Assembly: GCA_002435785.1 (NCBI GenBank)
Contig: DIUC01000029.1
Span: forward strand, 1-63,429
Reading direction: 5' to 3'
From: Saprospiraceae bacterium UBA6168
GTDB taxonomy: Bacteria > Bacteroidota > Bacteroidia > Chitinophagales > Saprospiraceae
Length of the DNA: 63,429 nt
In this document: positions 16,601 through 25,156 of the stretch, piece after piece
Numbering within the stretch: position 1 is the stretch's first letter
Layout: each line of letters begins with the position of its first letter
The notes under the pieces: model-generated
What the model saw: only the letters and a program-made list of their open reading frames with translations
What the model was told of the DNA's origin: nothing
Database searches by the model: none
Program-made: the position numbers and the translations under genes

Positions 16601-19600
16601 GCGCCCGGCCTGCCGGAGCTGGTTGACCCGCTCGACTTTACCATTGAAACGAACGCTTTGCGACCGCTCATCGCCAACTTGGCCATTGATGCCCCGCTGT
16701 ACGACCTCACCAGTTTCAGCAACCAGCTTTTGTTCGACTTTTTGTTGAAAAACACCCCAACGATTGTGGGCAACCAAACCAGCGGCCCGGCCCTCAACGC
16801 ATGGCTGTACGTGACTTCGCAGACTGGTTTGGTGACGGGCTTCCAGCTTATAAACCAGACCACTGGGCTGCCCGTGCCGATGGTCAACGGTGTCTGGCAA
16901 CTCGGCACACTGCCGGAAAACCCCACTGGCTTCCCTTACCGCTTGCTAGCCACCAACAATTCCTGCGTGAAGGAAAACCTCCAAATCAATTTTGGCTGGA
17001 ACTGCGACCCCTACCAAAGCACCGTGCAGTCGCCCTGCTACGAGCAGGTGCGGCCCATCACCATCGAGTCGCCGCCCGGCGAAATTGACATGCTCGTGAC
17101 CAGTCCGATAGTGTGCAGCGACCTCTGCGACACCATCCCATACCATTCATTGGAGGTGTTCAACGCACAGCTCGGCGCCGTTTATGACCTGCGGGTGAAG
17201 ACGCTCGTGCCGCCCGGCCTCAACGTAATTCCCGGTTCCTGCGTGGTGGAATACCCAACGGGCAGCGGCCTGCTTTACCCCATCGGCGACCCGACCGTAC
17301 TGAGTGCCGGGGTGGTGGAATGGAACCTCTCCATGCTCTTCGACAGCATTGCCGGGGGGCTGCCTGGAGTGAGCCAAGCGCCATTCAACTCCTTGACGCT
17401 CCGGTTCTTGGGCGAAACGACTTGCGACTTCATCGCCGATGCGTACCTGCTCTTCATTGCGGCAGCAAAGCAAAATTGCGGCACGCCAACCAATACCATT
17501 GCCAAGCCGGGCGACCCGCTCTGCATCGAGGGCGTGAGCACTGATTTCACCATGAACATCAATGCGGTGACCGTGCCGGGCTTCGGCTGCAACAACGACG
17601 TGGGCTTCGAGGTATCGCTTTCGGCTTCCGACACGTTGCCGCCAGGCGCATGCCTCATCCTTACCTTGCCGCCGGGCATTACCTACCAGATTGGCTCGTG
17701 CCAAAACCTCTGTTCCACTGGTTTCAACTGTACGCCTACCATTGATGGCAGCTTTGTGACCTGGCAGTTGCCAGCGGGCATTTTGCCCAACCAAATCCTT
17801 TGTTTCAAATTCAACACGCAGGGCTGGGCGGGCCTCGGCTGCGAGAACGGCGTGGTGCTTTTCCGTAGCGCTGCGCAAACACAAGCCATCTGCGCCCTCA
17901 CGGGCGACTCGTGCAGCACCAAGGTCAGCACGGGGTCGCTCATCTTGCCGTTTGACGTGATGCGACCGGAATACGACCTCACCAATTTCAACATAACCGC
18001 CACGGCCGCTGGCCCTAATGACTTGGTTAACTTCAGCGTCAACGTGACGAACAATGGCGCTCCCAACCAGCCGCCCCTCCTAATCGAGTTCTACCTTGAT
18101 ACCGACGGTGATGGCGACGGCGACCAACTCGTGCACACGGCGAACTATACCAGCTTGATTGCGGCAGGGCAAACCGTAACCGTCACGGGCAGTTTCACTT
18201 TGTCCTCCACCACCAACCTGTGCGCCTTGGTCGCCCTGATTGACCCGACACAACAGTGCGCCTGTTCGGGCGACTTGGTGCAGGTGGCCACCCCCATCGA
18301 GTACCAGACCGGGCAAAACTGGACGGTCTGCTCCGGTGTGGACCAGCCCATCGGGGTGGCGGCCATGCCCGGCTTCGACTACCAGTGGACGCCCGTGGGC
18401 TGCCTCGCTAACCCCCAATCGCCCATGACCATTTTCAACTGTGTGAACAATGGGTTCGTGCCTGAGAGCTACCTGTTCGTGCTGGCCGAGGGCAATGGAT
18501 TCTGTGAGATTCAGAACCAAATATCCGTGACGGTGCAGCCAGTGCCGGGTATCGCCTATGCCGACTCGCCCATTTGCCAGGGCGAAAGCGCCAACCTCGC
18601 CGCCACTGATGGGGTCAGCTTCCTGTGGCAAGGCCCCGGCATTGCGCAGCCAACCCAACAAATCATCACGGTGACGCCAATGGCCACCAGCCAGTACAGC
18701 GTGACCGTGACGGACGCTTTTAACTGCTCCGGCACCGGCCAAACTACGGTGGTCGTGGCGCCGCTGCCCGTGGTGAATGCGGGGGCTGATGCCAGCTACT
18801 GTCCGGGGCAGTTGGCCATGCTCAATGGCACGATTAACCCAAACTTCGACTACCTCTGGTCGCCGCAGACCATCGGGGGGCTGCCCGCCCTCAGCAACCC
18901 GGCCATCTCCAACCCCGTGGTGCTGACCAACCAGACGACCACCTTTTCGCTCACGATTTTGGATAACAATGGCTGCTCCGCAATGGACGCCGTGACGGTG
19001 AGCTTTGCCGATTCGCTGTTGATTGTCATGCCCGCCGATTTGACCATTTGCACGGGAAACACGGCTACGCTGACGGTTACGAGCAACGTCGCCGCCAATT
19101 TCACTTGGACGCCGAGTGGCACTTGCGTCAATCCGCCGACCTGTTCCAGCTTGCTGGTAGCGCCTACGTCCACCACTACCTATTTCGTCATTGGCACCTC
19201 TGCCGACGGTTGCATCGCAGCGGGCAGCGTGACCGTCACGGTGGTGAGCGACCAAATCGTGACGACAGGCCCGCCCGTGGAGATTTGCGAGGGGGAAACA
19301 ACGACCATCTTTGGCCAAGTGGTGAGCGCGCCGGGCGTTTACTGCGACACCATCACGATAGGGGGCGGCTGTGACAGCCTATATTGCGTGGAGTTATTGG
19401 TGAAGCCGGGCATTGATACGATGTTGGTTCTGGACACCATCTGCCTTGGCGAAAGCGTCGTTTTTGAGGGACAAACCTTCACGGAAGAAGGGGAGTATTG
19501 CGTGAGCTACCCTGCTCCCAATGGTTGCGACAGCACCATCTGCCTCAACTTGACGGTGCTGGACACGGCTGTTTTTGAAATACAGTTCGCCACGGACACG

Positions 19601-20095
19601 CTCAACCTCGGCGATTCGCTCACCCTGAGCATAGCGCCCGGTGGCTACACGTCCATTCTGTGGATGGCCAACGACTCGCTGTTGGCCGATTGCACCGATT
19701 CGCTCAGTTGCACCGTTTTCCCCACCGAAAACACGACTTACTCCGTCACCGTTGCCACGGAGGAGGGCTGCGGCGGCTCGGCTGGGCAGGCCATTACGGT
19801 CATACCTGCCTGCGACCCCGAAAAGGTGGAAGTGCCGAACGCCTTCTCGCCGAATGGAGACAGCAAGAACGATGTCTTCAGAATCGTTGGCCCCGGCTCG
19901 GAGGCCATCCTGAACATGCGCATCTGGAATCGCTGGGGCCAGAAAGTGTATGACGGCCCAGGCCCCTGGGATGGCTCACAGGATGGCAAGCCCGCCGCCA
20001 GCGACGTGTATGTTTATTTGATAAAGGTGGGCTGTGCCGTGCCGGTGGAGGGCAGGGAAAAAGTGCTGAAAGGGGATGTGACGTTGTTGCGGTAG
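13700..20095 (+). CDS. giant T9SS type B (gliding-associated C-terminal domain) secreted protein
   Basis: A 2131-residue surface or secreted protein. Seen: a signal peptide (TTLFLLFCQSIFAQ), then about 1500 residues of repeated beta domains resembling DUF11-like/COG1361-like modules with paired Cys and many Asn/Thr, then Ig/PKD-like modules (about 1540-1850: CQGESANLAATDGVSFLW, GADASYCPGQLAMLNG, CTGNTATLTVTSN), then two C-x-GE..F-x-G..GCDS modules (about 1865-1960), and a C-terminal type B sorting domain (VEVPNAFSPNGDSKNDVF...WNRWGQKVYDG...VYVYLIKV). The sorting domain predicts export by T9SS. Adhesin or surface-layer role is inferred; no enzyme domain is seen. Monocistronic by context. Confidence 0.9.
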   Translation: MERSTRLHPKALKTTLFLLFCQSIFAQNITYQNPADFYACDQAVFSITVQNTTGATLNSPMVTVNFTTTLGTSCGIQYVQGTVTGGVVEGNLSNLSAPQFLLPNLSAGASLTFGLQVGANCQTVACIDNAEVFVNNINLSWAGGSTSVTTNPYVIERALLVITGVMNTVMAGSRGDVLQRKINIRNTRPGALSSFTFKDVHQPGISISSPQGTVVPSPPGSFELSFGPSDFTAIGDGDGLFEFNETIVITENILITTCGVDENSAVSNITVGWGCGGTECQQVSVNAVVTFQAFNKIPQLAWEPIISVPECFCGPNGHAQGMKITNVGTGSALDVTFRVTPTLGYLPGAVDIASIRVDSLNIPIGFVKNTFTQLTYAPPCDAPPNLANSFNVVIASLAPGASVIVKWDLYYCRQGCNQPSAGWEYTYSYFKECPPNIFVQNTTPTVVGESGLKLNTTAQISGDSAMMDGQVYTVFYEVNYDSLALLDDELTLQIELPCGAEWLPSNQMLLNGQAPISISLDDMDTVVVLTVVYDLPLSSNTGNMQFDILFDCEAICLDGAACELDLETSCGAHCPIGYVPSYRGEIKTTISKCGNYPLDCNIQSCIDFQKEYECAIDSVCVDAPPGYLRYDFSALRKNYGLPDNNNDRIADATTGLPNLSLVARQRFIAGDTIQAIVRGAVVIDQPGATLPLGLLQLGFFGGNLIGSPNRDSLFNPNNLKEVGSLLRIHDKSAGVWYDCPNPAFTTDSKVRYNYDLSQAYANCMPPGFALDHGDSLEFVGNYRIGYNIKWENDGQPLLGNIIVEPKVFLFNADTSEYTLLNCRCSIEELLLSAYEFTITPGTFGMPPCEPSTFNTASLVRLQLHEGNFFPFEHRNIMVVEDLHLTLPPSVEVCTTRMVNLRLQDGAQLFAQQLFPPNFVNGQYLHNLIPFQTPSLDEGFSATFQYIFKNACTNKFSMPMVHGATVNFAPGLPELVDPLDFTIETNALRPLIANLAIDAPLYDLTSFSNQLLFDFLLKNTPTIVGNQTSGPALNAWLYVTSQTGLVTGFQLINQTTGLPVPMVNGVWQLGTLPENPTGFPYRLLATNNSCVKENLQINFGWNCDPYQSTVQSPCYEQVRPITIESPPGEIDMLVTSPIVCSDLCDTIPYHSLEVFNAQLGAVYDLRVKTLVPPGLNVIPGSCVVEYPTGSGLLYPIGDPTVLSAGVVEWNLSMLFDSIAGGLPGVSQAPFNSLTLRFLGETTCDFIADAYLLFIAAAKQNCGTPTNTIAKPGDPLCIEGVSTDFTMNINAVTVPGFGCNNDVGFEVSLSASDTLPPGACLILTLPPGITYQIGSCQNLCSTGFNCTPTIDGSFVTWQLPAGILPNQILCFKFNTQGWAGLGCENGVVLFRSAAQTQAICALTGDSCSTKVSTGSLILPFDVMRPEYDLTNFNITATAAGPNDLVNFSVNVTNNGAPNQPPLLIEFYLDTDGDGDGDQLVHTANYTSLIAAGQTVTVTGSFTLSSTTNLCALVALIDPTQQCACSGDLVQVATPIEYQTGQNWTVCSGVDQPIGVAAMPGFDYQWTPVGCLANPQSPMTIFNCVNNGFVPESYLFVLAEGNGFCEIQNQISVTVQPVPGIAYADSPICQGESANLAATDGVSFLWQGPGIAQPTQQIITVTPMATSQYSVTVTDAFNCSGTGQTTVVVAPLPVVNAGADASYCPGQLAMLNGTINPNFDYLWSPQTIGGLPALSNPAISNPVVLTNQTTTFSLTILDNNGCSAMDAVTVSFADSLLIVMPADLTICTGNTATLTVTSNVAANFTWTPSGTCVNPPTCSSLLVAPTSTTTYFVIGTSADGCIAAGSVTVTVVSDQIVTTGPPVEICEGETTTIFGQVVSAPGVYCDTITIGGGCDSLYCVELLVKPGIDTMLVLDTICLGESVVFEGQTFTEEGEYCVSYPAPNGCDSTICLNLTVLDTAVFEIQFATDTLNLGDSLTLSIAPGGYTSILWMANDSLLADCTDSLSCTVFPTENTTYSVTVATEEGCGGSAGQAITVIPACDPEKVEVPNAFSPNGDSKNDVFRIVGPGSEAILNMRIWNRWGQKVYDGPGPWDGSQDGKPAASDVYVYLIKVGCAVPVEGREKVLKGDVTLLR

Positions 20096-20100
20096 CGGGG

Positions 20101-20133
20101 ATTGACGATTTACGATTTACGAATGACGAATGG
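20101..20133. repeat. short heptanucleotide tandem repeat (GATTTAC)n
   Basis: GACGATTTACGATTTACGAA with a further TGACGAATGG follows the stop of the giant T9SS gene directly. Same 7-base periodicity as the other arrays in the window. Confidence 0.65.
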
Positions 20134-20200
20134 GGCGGGGAGCTATTTCCCGCCCCTTTTTTGCCCAAAATGCGCACTTTTGCCCCGAAAATTCTTGGCG

Positions 20201-20412
20201 ATAACGGATTGTAGTGATAGCGTCCCAGCGGAGCCTTCCCCGAAAACTCGGGGACGATATCTTGTAGAATCGGCATTTTTGTGGCATCCGTTCCATAGGA
20301 AAAGGGCATATTTCAAGCAAAATACCGTTCCTACGGAACGGCGAAACAGGTCTGAACTGCGGTTCTACAAAGATTTCGTTCCTACGGAACGGGCATCACC
20401 ACAATCCGTTAT
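20201..20412. mobile_element. MITE-like element, 212 bp with 18-bp terminal inverted repeats
   Basis: The left end ATAACGGATTGTAGTGAT (20201-20218) and the reverse complement of the right end (20395-20412) match at 17 of 18 bases. Inside are two palindromes of CGTTCCTACGGAACG (near 20325 and 20385) and an imperfect inverted pair (CGATATCTTGTAGAATC against GGTTCTACAAAGATTTCG), so the whole element can fold as one branched hairpin. No coding capacity and no clear target duplication. It lies upstream of the FAD/Fe-S oxidoreductase. Confidence 0.75.
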
Positions 20413-20434
20413 AGTCAGGAAAATTCTCCAATTT

Positions 20435-23400
20435 ATGCAAGACAAACTCCAACAGCTCCAGCAATCCCTCGATGGTGAGCTTCACTTCGACTCGCTCCTG
20501 CGGGCGCTCTATGCCACTGATGCTTCCGTTTACCGGGAAATGCCCCTTGCCGTCGCTTACCCCCGCTCGGTGGCGGACGTGAAAAAGCTCATCCGCTTCG
20601 CAACGGAGCAGGGCACGAGCCTCATTCCCCGAACGGCTGGCACCTCGCTGGGCGGGCAGTGCGTGGGCACAGGCATCGTGGTGGATGTGTCGAAGCATTG
20701 GAACCAAATCCTCGAAATCAACGTGGAGGAACGCTGGGTGCGGGTGCAGCCGGGCGTGATTCGTGATGAACTGAACCTGTTTTTGGCGAAGCACGGCCTG
20801 TTCTTCGGCCCCGTGACCGCCACGGCCAGCCGGGCCATGATAGGCGGCATGGTCGGCAACAATTCTTGCGGAGCGACCAGCATCGTGCACGGTACCACCC
20901 GTGACCATGTGCTGGAAATAGAGGCGGTGTTGAGCGATGGGTCGGAGGTGGTGTTCGGCAGTATTGCGCCAGCGGATTATTTTGACAAAACAAAAGAAAG
21001 CACGTTGGAGGGCAAGGTCTATCAGCAACTTTACGAGACACTCCAAAGCCCTGACAACCAGCAGAGCATCCGCCGGGAATACCCCAAGCCCGACATCCAC
21101 CGCCGCAACACGGGCTATGCCGTGGACGTGCTGCTGGGCCACAAGCCCTTCTCGCCCGATGGCCCCGATTTCAATTTCTGCAAATTGCTCACGGGCAGCG
21201 AAGGCACACTGGCCTTCACGACGGCCATCAAGCTGAACGTCGTGCCGTTGCCGCCGCCCGTGCCAGCGGTGCTGTGCGCCCATTTCGCCAGCCTCGACGA
21301 GAGCATGGAGGCCACCCTCGTGGCCATGCAGCATTGCCCAGACCAGTGCGAATTAGTGGACAAAATCACCCTCGACTGCACCAAGGACAACCTCGAGCAA
21401 AGCAAAAACCGCTTCTTCGTGCTGGGCGACCCGGCTGCCGTACTGATGATTGAGTTCCGGCGAGAAACGCTGGCAGAGGCCGAGGCGGCTGCATTAGCGC
21501 TCATCGAATCGTTCCGTGCCGTAGGCATGGGCTACGCCTTCCCCATCGTGACAGGCAGGCAGACGGGGCAGGTTTGGGCGCTCCGCAATGCGGGCCTTGG
21601 GGTCATGTCGAACATCCCCGGCGATGCCAAGCCCTACTCTTTCGTGGAGGACACCGCCGTATCGTTGGCCGACCTGCCCGCCTATATCCGGGAGTTCGAG
21701 GCGATGATGGCTGGGTTTGGGCAGCAAGCCGTCTATTATGCACATGCTGGGGCTGGTGAGCTGCATACGAAGCCCGTTTTGAACCTGAAAAATGTGGACG
21801 ACTTGCGGCAGTTTCGGGAGATTGCCTTGGCTTCCGCCAAATTGGTGAAAAAGTACAACGGCAGCCTCTCCGGCGAGCACGGCGACGGGCGGGTGCGGGG
21901 CGAGTTCATCCCGCTGATGTTGGGCGAGGCCAATTACCAACTGCTCCGGGACCTCAAGCGAACTTGGGACCCGCACGGCATATTCAATCCCGGCAAAATC
22001 ACGGATGCCCCGCCGATGGACGTTTCGCTACGCTACGAAGTCGGTGCGAAACCACCTGAAATCCAGACGGTTACGGATTTCTCCGATGCTGGTGGGTTCC
22101 TGCACATGGCCGAGAAATGCAACGGCTCCGGCGACTGCCGCCGCCTTGACCTGAGCGGCGGAACGATGTGCCCCAGTTACCGGGCGACCCGTGACGAGAA
22201 GGATACGACGAGGGCAAGGGCGAATGCGCTACGGGAGTACCTTTCAGTTGGCAGTTTGACAGTTGGCAGTGGGCAGTCCCCCAAATCCGCAATCCGCAAT
22301 CCGCAATCCGCAATCGGAGAAGCGGAAGTTAAACAAGTCCTCGACCTTTGCCTCTCGTGCAAGGGCTGCACCTCCGAATGTCCCTCGAACGTGGACATGG
22401 CGACCATGAAGGCGGAATTCACGCACCAATATTACCAGCGGCATGGGGTGCCTTTTCGGGCAAAGTTCTTTGGGCATATCGGGCGGATGAATGCCGTGCT
22501 GTCAAACTTCCCCGGCGTGGCCAATTTTTTCATAAAAAATGCACTGACAGGCAGTTTGGCGAAAAGAATCGTGGGCGTTGCGCAGCAAAGAAGCCTGCCG
22601 TCGCTGGCAAGGACCACGTTGCGGAGCTGGTACAACAAGCACCGCCAAGAACTAATGCCGAGTGGGGTGGGGAAGGGCAAAGTCTTCTTCTTCTGCGACG
22701 AATTTATTGACTATTATGATGCTGAAATCGGGGTGAAGGCGTTGAAATTGTTAGCTCGCCTTGGTTACGAAGTGGAAGTGCCGCAACATCCGCAAAGCGG
22801 TCGGGCGCAGCTATCGAAAGGCTTGTTGAAGGAGGCGCAGCAGTTGGCGAAGGAGAACGTGCGCATTTTTGCGAAGCTGATAAATGAGGAAACGCCGCTC
22901 ATCGGCATCGAACCATCGGCCATCCTTGGCTTCCGGGACGAGTATCCCCGGTTGGTGGCAAAGGAGGACGTTGCGCAAGCGAAAGCCTTGGGCAAAAACG
23001 CCCTGCTGATTGATGAGTTTCTGGCGAGGGAGAAAAAAGCGGGCAATATCACCCCCGGCTTGTTTACGAAAGAAAGGAAGAAAGTGCTGCTGCACGGCCA
23101 TTGCCACCAAAAGGCGCTGTCCAGTGTGGAACATTCGGCGTGGGTCTGCGGCCTGCCGGAGAACTATGTGGTGGAGGTCATCCCGTCCGGCTGCTGCGGG
23201 ATGGCGGGGTCGTTCGGCTATGAGGCGGAGCATTACGAAGTGAGCATGAAGGTGGGGGAACTGGTGCTGTTTCCGGCTATTCGGAAGGCGTTGCAAGTCA
23301 CAGACTTGCAACAACTTGCGCCCATCATCGCAGCGCCGGGCACGAGTTGCCGGCATCAGATTTTGGATGGGACCGGGCAGGGGGCGCTGCATCCGGTGGA

Positions 23401-23452
23401 GGTGCTGTGGGGGGCAATGGTGAACCCGGCTTCGCAAGCCGATATTTCCTGA
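20435..23452 (+). CDS. FAD-binding and 4Fe-4S oxidoreductase (GlcD-GlcF / D-lactate dehydrogenase type fusion)
   Basis: A 1005-residue flavo-iron-sulfur dehydrogenase for a 2-hydroxy acid such as D-lactate or glycolate, passing electrons through Fe-S clusters to the quinone pool. Seen: FAD_binding_4 domain (AVAYPRSVADVKKLIRFA...PRTAGTSLGGQCVG, about 38-230), FAD-oxidase C-terminal domain (to about 530, with GEHGDGRVRGEF), a ferredoxin-like region with two Cys clusters (CNGSGDC and LCLSCKGCTSECP), and a cysteine-rich domain with GHCHQK and PSGCCGMAGSFGYE. The start at 20435 (MQDKLQQL) is preferred because upstream sequence is a MITE-like element. Odd: residues about 604-628, between the two Cys clusters, are encoded by a heptanucleotide array. 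Confidence 0.92.
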   Translation: MQDKLQQLQQSLDGELHFDSLLRALYATDASVYREMPLAVAYPRSVADVKKLIRFATEQGTSLIPRTAGTSLGGQCVGTGIVVDVSKHWNQILEINVEERWVRVQPGVIRDELNLFLAKHGLFFGPVTATASRAMIGGMVGNNSCGATSIVHGTTRDHVLEIEAVLSDGSEVVFGSIAPADYFDKTKESTLEGKVYQQLYETLQSPDNQQSIRREYPKPDIHRRNTGYAVDVLLGHKPFSPDGPDFNFCKLLTGSEGTLAFTTAIKLNVVPLPPPVPAVLCAHFASLDESMEATLVAMQHCPDQCELVDKITLDCTKDNLEQSKNRFFVLGDPAAVLMIEFRRETLAEAEAAALALIESFRAVGMGYAFPIVTGRQTGQVWALRNAGLGVMSNIPGDAKPYSFVEDTAVSLADLPAYIREFEAMMAGFGQQAVYYAHAGAGELHTKPVLNLKNVDDLRQFREIALASAKLVKKYNGSLSGEHGDGRVRGEFIPLMLGEANYQLLRDLKRTWDPHGIFNPGKITDAPPMDVSLRYEVGAKPPEIQTVTDFSDAGGFLHMAEKCNGSGDCRRLDLSGGTMCPSYRATRDEKDTTRARANALREYLSVGSLTVGSGQSPKSAIRNPQSAIGEAEVKQVLDLCLSCKGCTSECPSNVDMATMKAEFTHQYYQRHGVPFRAKFFGHIGRMNAVLSNFPGVANFFIKNALTGSLAKRIVGVAQQRSLPSLARTTLRSWYNKHRQELMPSGVGKGKVFFFCDEFIDYYDAEIGVKALKLLARLGYEVEVPQHPQSGRAQLSKGLLKEAQQLAKENVRIFAKLINEETPLIGIEPSAILGFRDEYPRLVAKEDVAQAKALGKNALLIDEFLAREKKAGNITPGLFTKERKKVLLHGHCHQKALSSVEHSAWVCGLPENYVVEVIPSGCCGMAGSFGYEAEHYEVSMKVGELVLFPAIRKALQVTDLQQLAPIIAAPGTSCRHQILDGTGQGALHPVEVLWGAMVNPASQADIS
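22244..22316. repeat. in-frame composite heptanucleotide array inside the oxidoreductase
   Basis: TTGGCAG-type units are followed by a C-run and four AATCCGC units. Read in frame it gives SVGSLTVGSGQSPKSAIRNP plus QSAIG, closely parallel to the linker at 4687-4760. It separates the two Fe-S cysteine clusters. Confidence 0.88.
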
Positions 23453-23478
23453 TTGATAAAAGCTGCCAATTCCTACAT

Positions 23479-24192
23479 CTACCGTAAATTGAAGTTCAAT
23501 CCAATGCTCAACAGCGATTCGTCCTGCCGAAATTCGCTGTCGGTCAAGTTGAAGCCACGGGTCAATTGCAGTTGTAGTTTCAGCCTTTGAAGGCCGGCCC
23601 GTATGGTGAGCGCAGGCTCCAACAGCACGAATGAGTCGTTCTCCTTTAGGTAAACAACTTGGTCAATATTGTCGAAAATAAGGTTGCCCTCCGGTTCGCC
23701 GTAGTGTAAGGAAGAAAGGCGGGAAGAAAGCGCAATGGAAAACCCCGTTGTTTTGTACCCGATGCTCGGCTGGATGCCGAACCTGGTTAGGTTGCCACTT
23801 ATTTTGCCAGCGTTCCCCGCATTGGCGGTCGGGAAATGGTTTTCAAAGGAACCAAGCCCAACCAATCCATAGGTCTCGAAGACAAGATTTTCGGTGATGG
23901 GTTGGAAGTAGCCCAGGCCAATTTCGCCCAATCTCCCAGAGCCACCGTTGCCATTGCCATCGTCCTTGGGGATGTAAAACCCGACATTGCCCATGATGCC
24001 CACATGGCTTCCAATGGCATAAGCTCCCTGTAATTCCACTTGGTTCGCATTGCCCACTGCGGTGAGGTTCACCTCCCCTTTTTCGCTCAGAAGGGGTACG
24101 TTTTGGGTGTTGGGGACATAATACTTGGGGCTGCAAGCAGTCAAGAGAAATGCAGCCATGAAAAGGACTGTGGCGGTTTTGATGCAATTCAT
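23479..24192 (-). CDS. outer-membrane-barrel-like lipoprotein, unknown function
   Basis: A 237-residue protein with a lipoprotein signal (TATVLFMAAFLLTACSPK, Cys about 20). The body alternates polar and hydrophobic residues with many Gly/aromatic positions (GAYAIGSHVGIMGNVGFYI, LVFETYGLVGLGSF, FSIALSSRLSSLHY) and ends in LLSIGLNFNLR, the pattern of a small outer-membrane beta barrel. Function unknown. It is convergent with the oxidoreductase with only 26 bases between stops. The 174 bases between its start and the next minus-strand feature hold nothing recognisable. Confidence 0.75.
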   Translation of the reverse strand: MNCIKTATVLFMAAFLLTACSPKYYVPNTQNVPLLSEKGEVNLTAVGNANQVELQGAYAIGSHVGIMGNVGFYIPKDDGNGNGGSGRLGEIGLGYFQPITENLVFETYGLVGLGSFENHFPTANAGNAGKISGNLTRFGIQPSIGYKTTGFSIALSSRLSSLHYGEPEGNLIFDNIDQVVYLKENDSFVLLEPALTIRAGLQRLKLQLQLTRGFNLTDSEFRQDESLLSIGLNFNLR

Positions 24193-24366
24193 AAAGTGTG
24201 TTTTAACGGTTAAGGCTCACTCGTAGCAGCGGCTTTGCTGCATGTCGGTGAAACGAACTGGCCTCCACGATGTTCATTCTTGTGGTTGAAGTGGCTGGAT
24301 GGCGAAGGGCGGGAGGGGGACGGCGGTTTTAGGCAAATAGCTTCTAGGGAACAGCATTGAAATAAT

Positions 24367-24750
24367 TCACCACACCACCTCCACCCCATAAAGCGGAAAG
24401 TTCGGGTCTTTGGTAACAACCGTCAGGTTTTAGGTCAATGCTTGTGCGATTAGCATCCGGTCGAAGGGGTCACGGTGGTGTGAGGGCAGGTTGCCAACTG
24501 CAAGAATGTGTTTGTAAGTGATAAGGAGCAATTTGAAGCCATTTATTTCCATGAAGTTCGGCAACTCTGCAAGTGGACAATTCAATTGAAGCTTGCCGAG
24601 CCCTACCTTTATTGAAATCTCCCAAAGTGATGCCTTGCTGATGTAACGCTCTAATTTAGGTTTTTTTAGTTCATTGTTTGCGGCACTGGATAGCTGCGAA
24701 TCGCCATTCAAAAACCAAATAAGTGCATGAGTGTCGATTAATATTCCCAT
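24367..24750 (-). pseudogene. PIN-domain toxin (VapC-like), disrupted by a premature stop
   Basis: The open part (24430-24750) encodes 106 residues with PIN hallmarks: N-terminal DTHALIWFLNGD, KASLWEISIK (the conserved Glu region) and HHRDPFDRMLIAQAL (the Asp-containing motif). It ends at a TAA after QALT. In the same frame the sequence continues for 20 codons reading NLTVVTKDPNFPLYGVEVVW to a TGA at 24367, which is the normal family C-terminus with its last conserved Asp. A Glu codon changed by one base to TAA would explain it. The start overlaps the antitoxin stop (ATGA-type). The RNase is probably inactive, or this is a sequencing error. Confidence 0.8.
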
Positions 24751-25103
24751 CAGTACATGTATTCTTTAAAGTCCTCCAAAGGCTCGTCAAAATCTGGCGA
24801 CATGACGAACATCCCTTTTGCACCTCCAAATCCCGGTTTGTACTTCTCAGGGTCTGGCTTTACCCCTGCCCATTCTTGAAAGGAGACAGCTGGTATCTCG
24901 CCTTTTTCCCCGCTTTTCTTATTGGGAAAACCCTCCTTACTGGGCAGTCCTGATTCATCGGGTTGATTTGGAGTAAGTTCAATCGAGAGATTTTTTTCAT
25001 TCAAGACGGGAGCTTTGAACATCTTTAAATCCAGTCCCTTCAGGAAATCCAGTAACTGCTCAAATGCAGCTTGATTATCAGTACGAATGGTTACTTCAAA
25101 CAT
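24750..25103 (-). CDS. DUF2281-like antitoxin
   Basis: A 117-residue protein with an N-terminal alpha/beta segment (MFEVTIRTDNQAAFEQLLDFLKGL) and a C-terminus KPGFGGAKGMFVMSPDFDEPLEDFKEY typical of DUF2281 antitoxins, where this tail wraps the PIN toxin. Its stop overlaps the toxin start, the usual translational coupling. It appears intact while the toxin is broken. AT-richer than neighbouring housekeeping genes, consistent with transfer. Confidence 0.8.
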   Translation of the reverse strand: MFEVTIRTDNQAAFEQLLDFLKGLDLKMFKAPVLNEKNLSIELTPNQPDESGLPSKEGFPNKKSGEKGEIPAVSFQEWAGVKPDPEKYKPGFGGAKGMFVMSPDFDEPLEDFKEYMY

Positions 25104-25156
25104 GGTGGTAATTTTTACCTTACAAAACTACATTTTTCCATAAAAAAGTTCATGCC

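Noticed and set aside
20102..20434. N-terminal extension of the FAD/Fe-S oxidoreductase
   Set aside because: The open frame runs back to 20102 but through a MITE-like element and heptamer repeat; family similarity starts at 20435.
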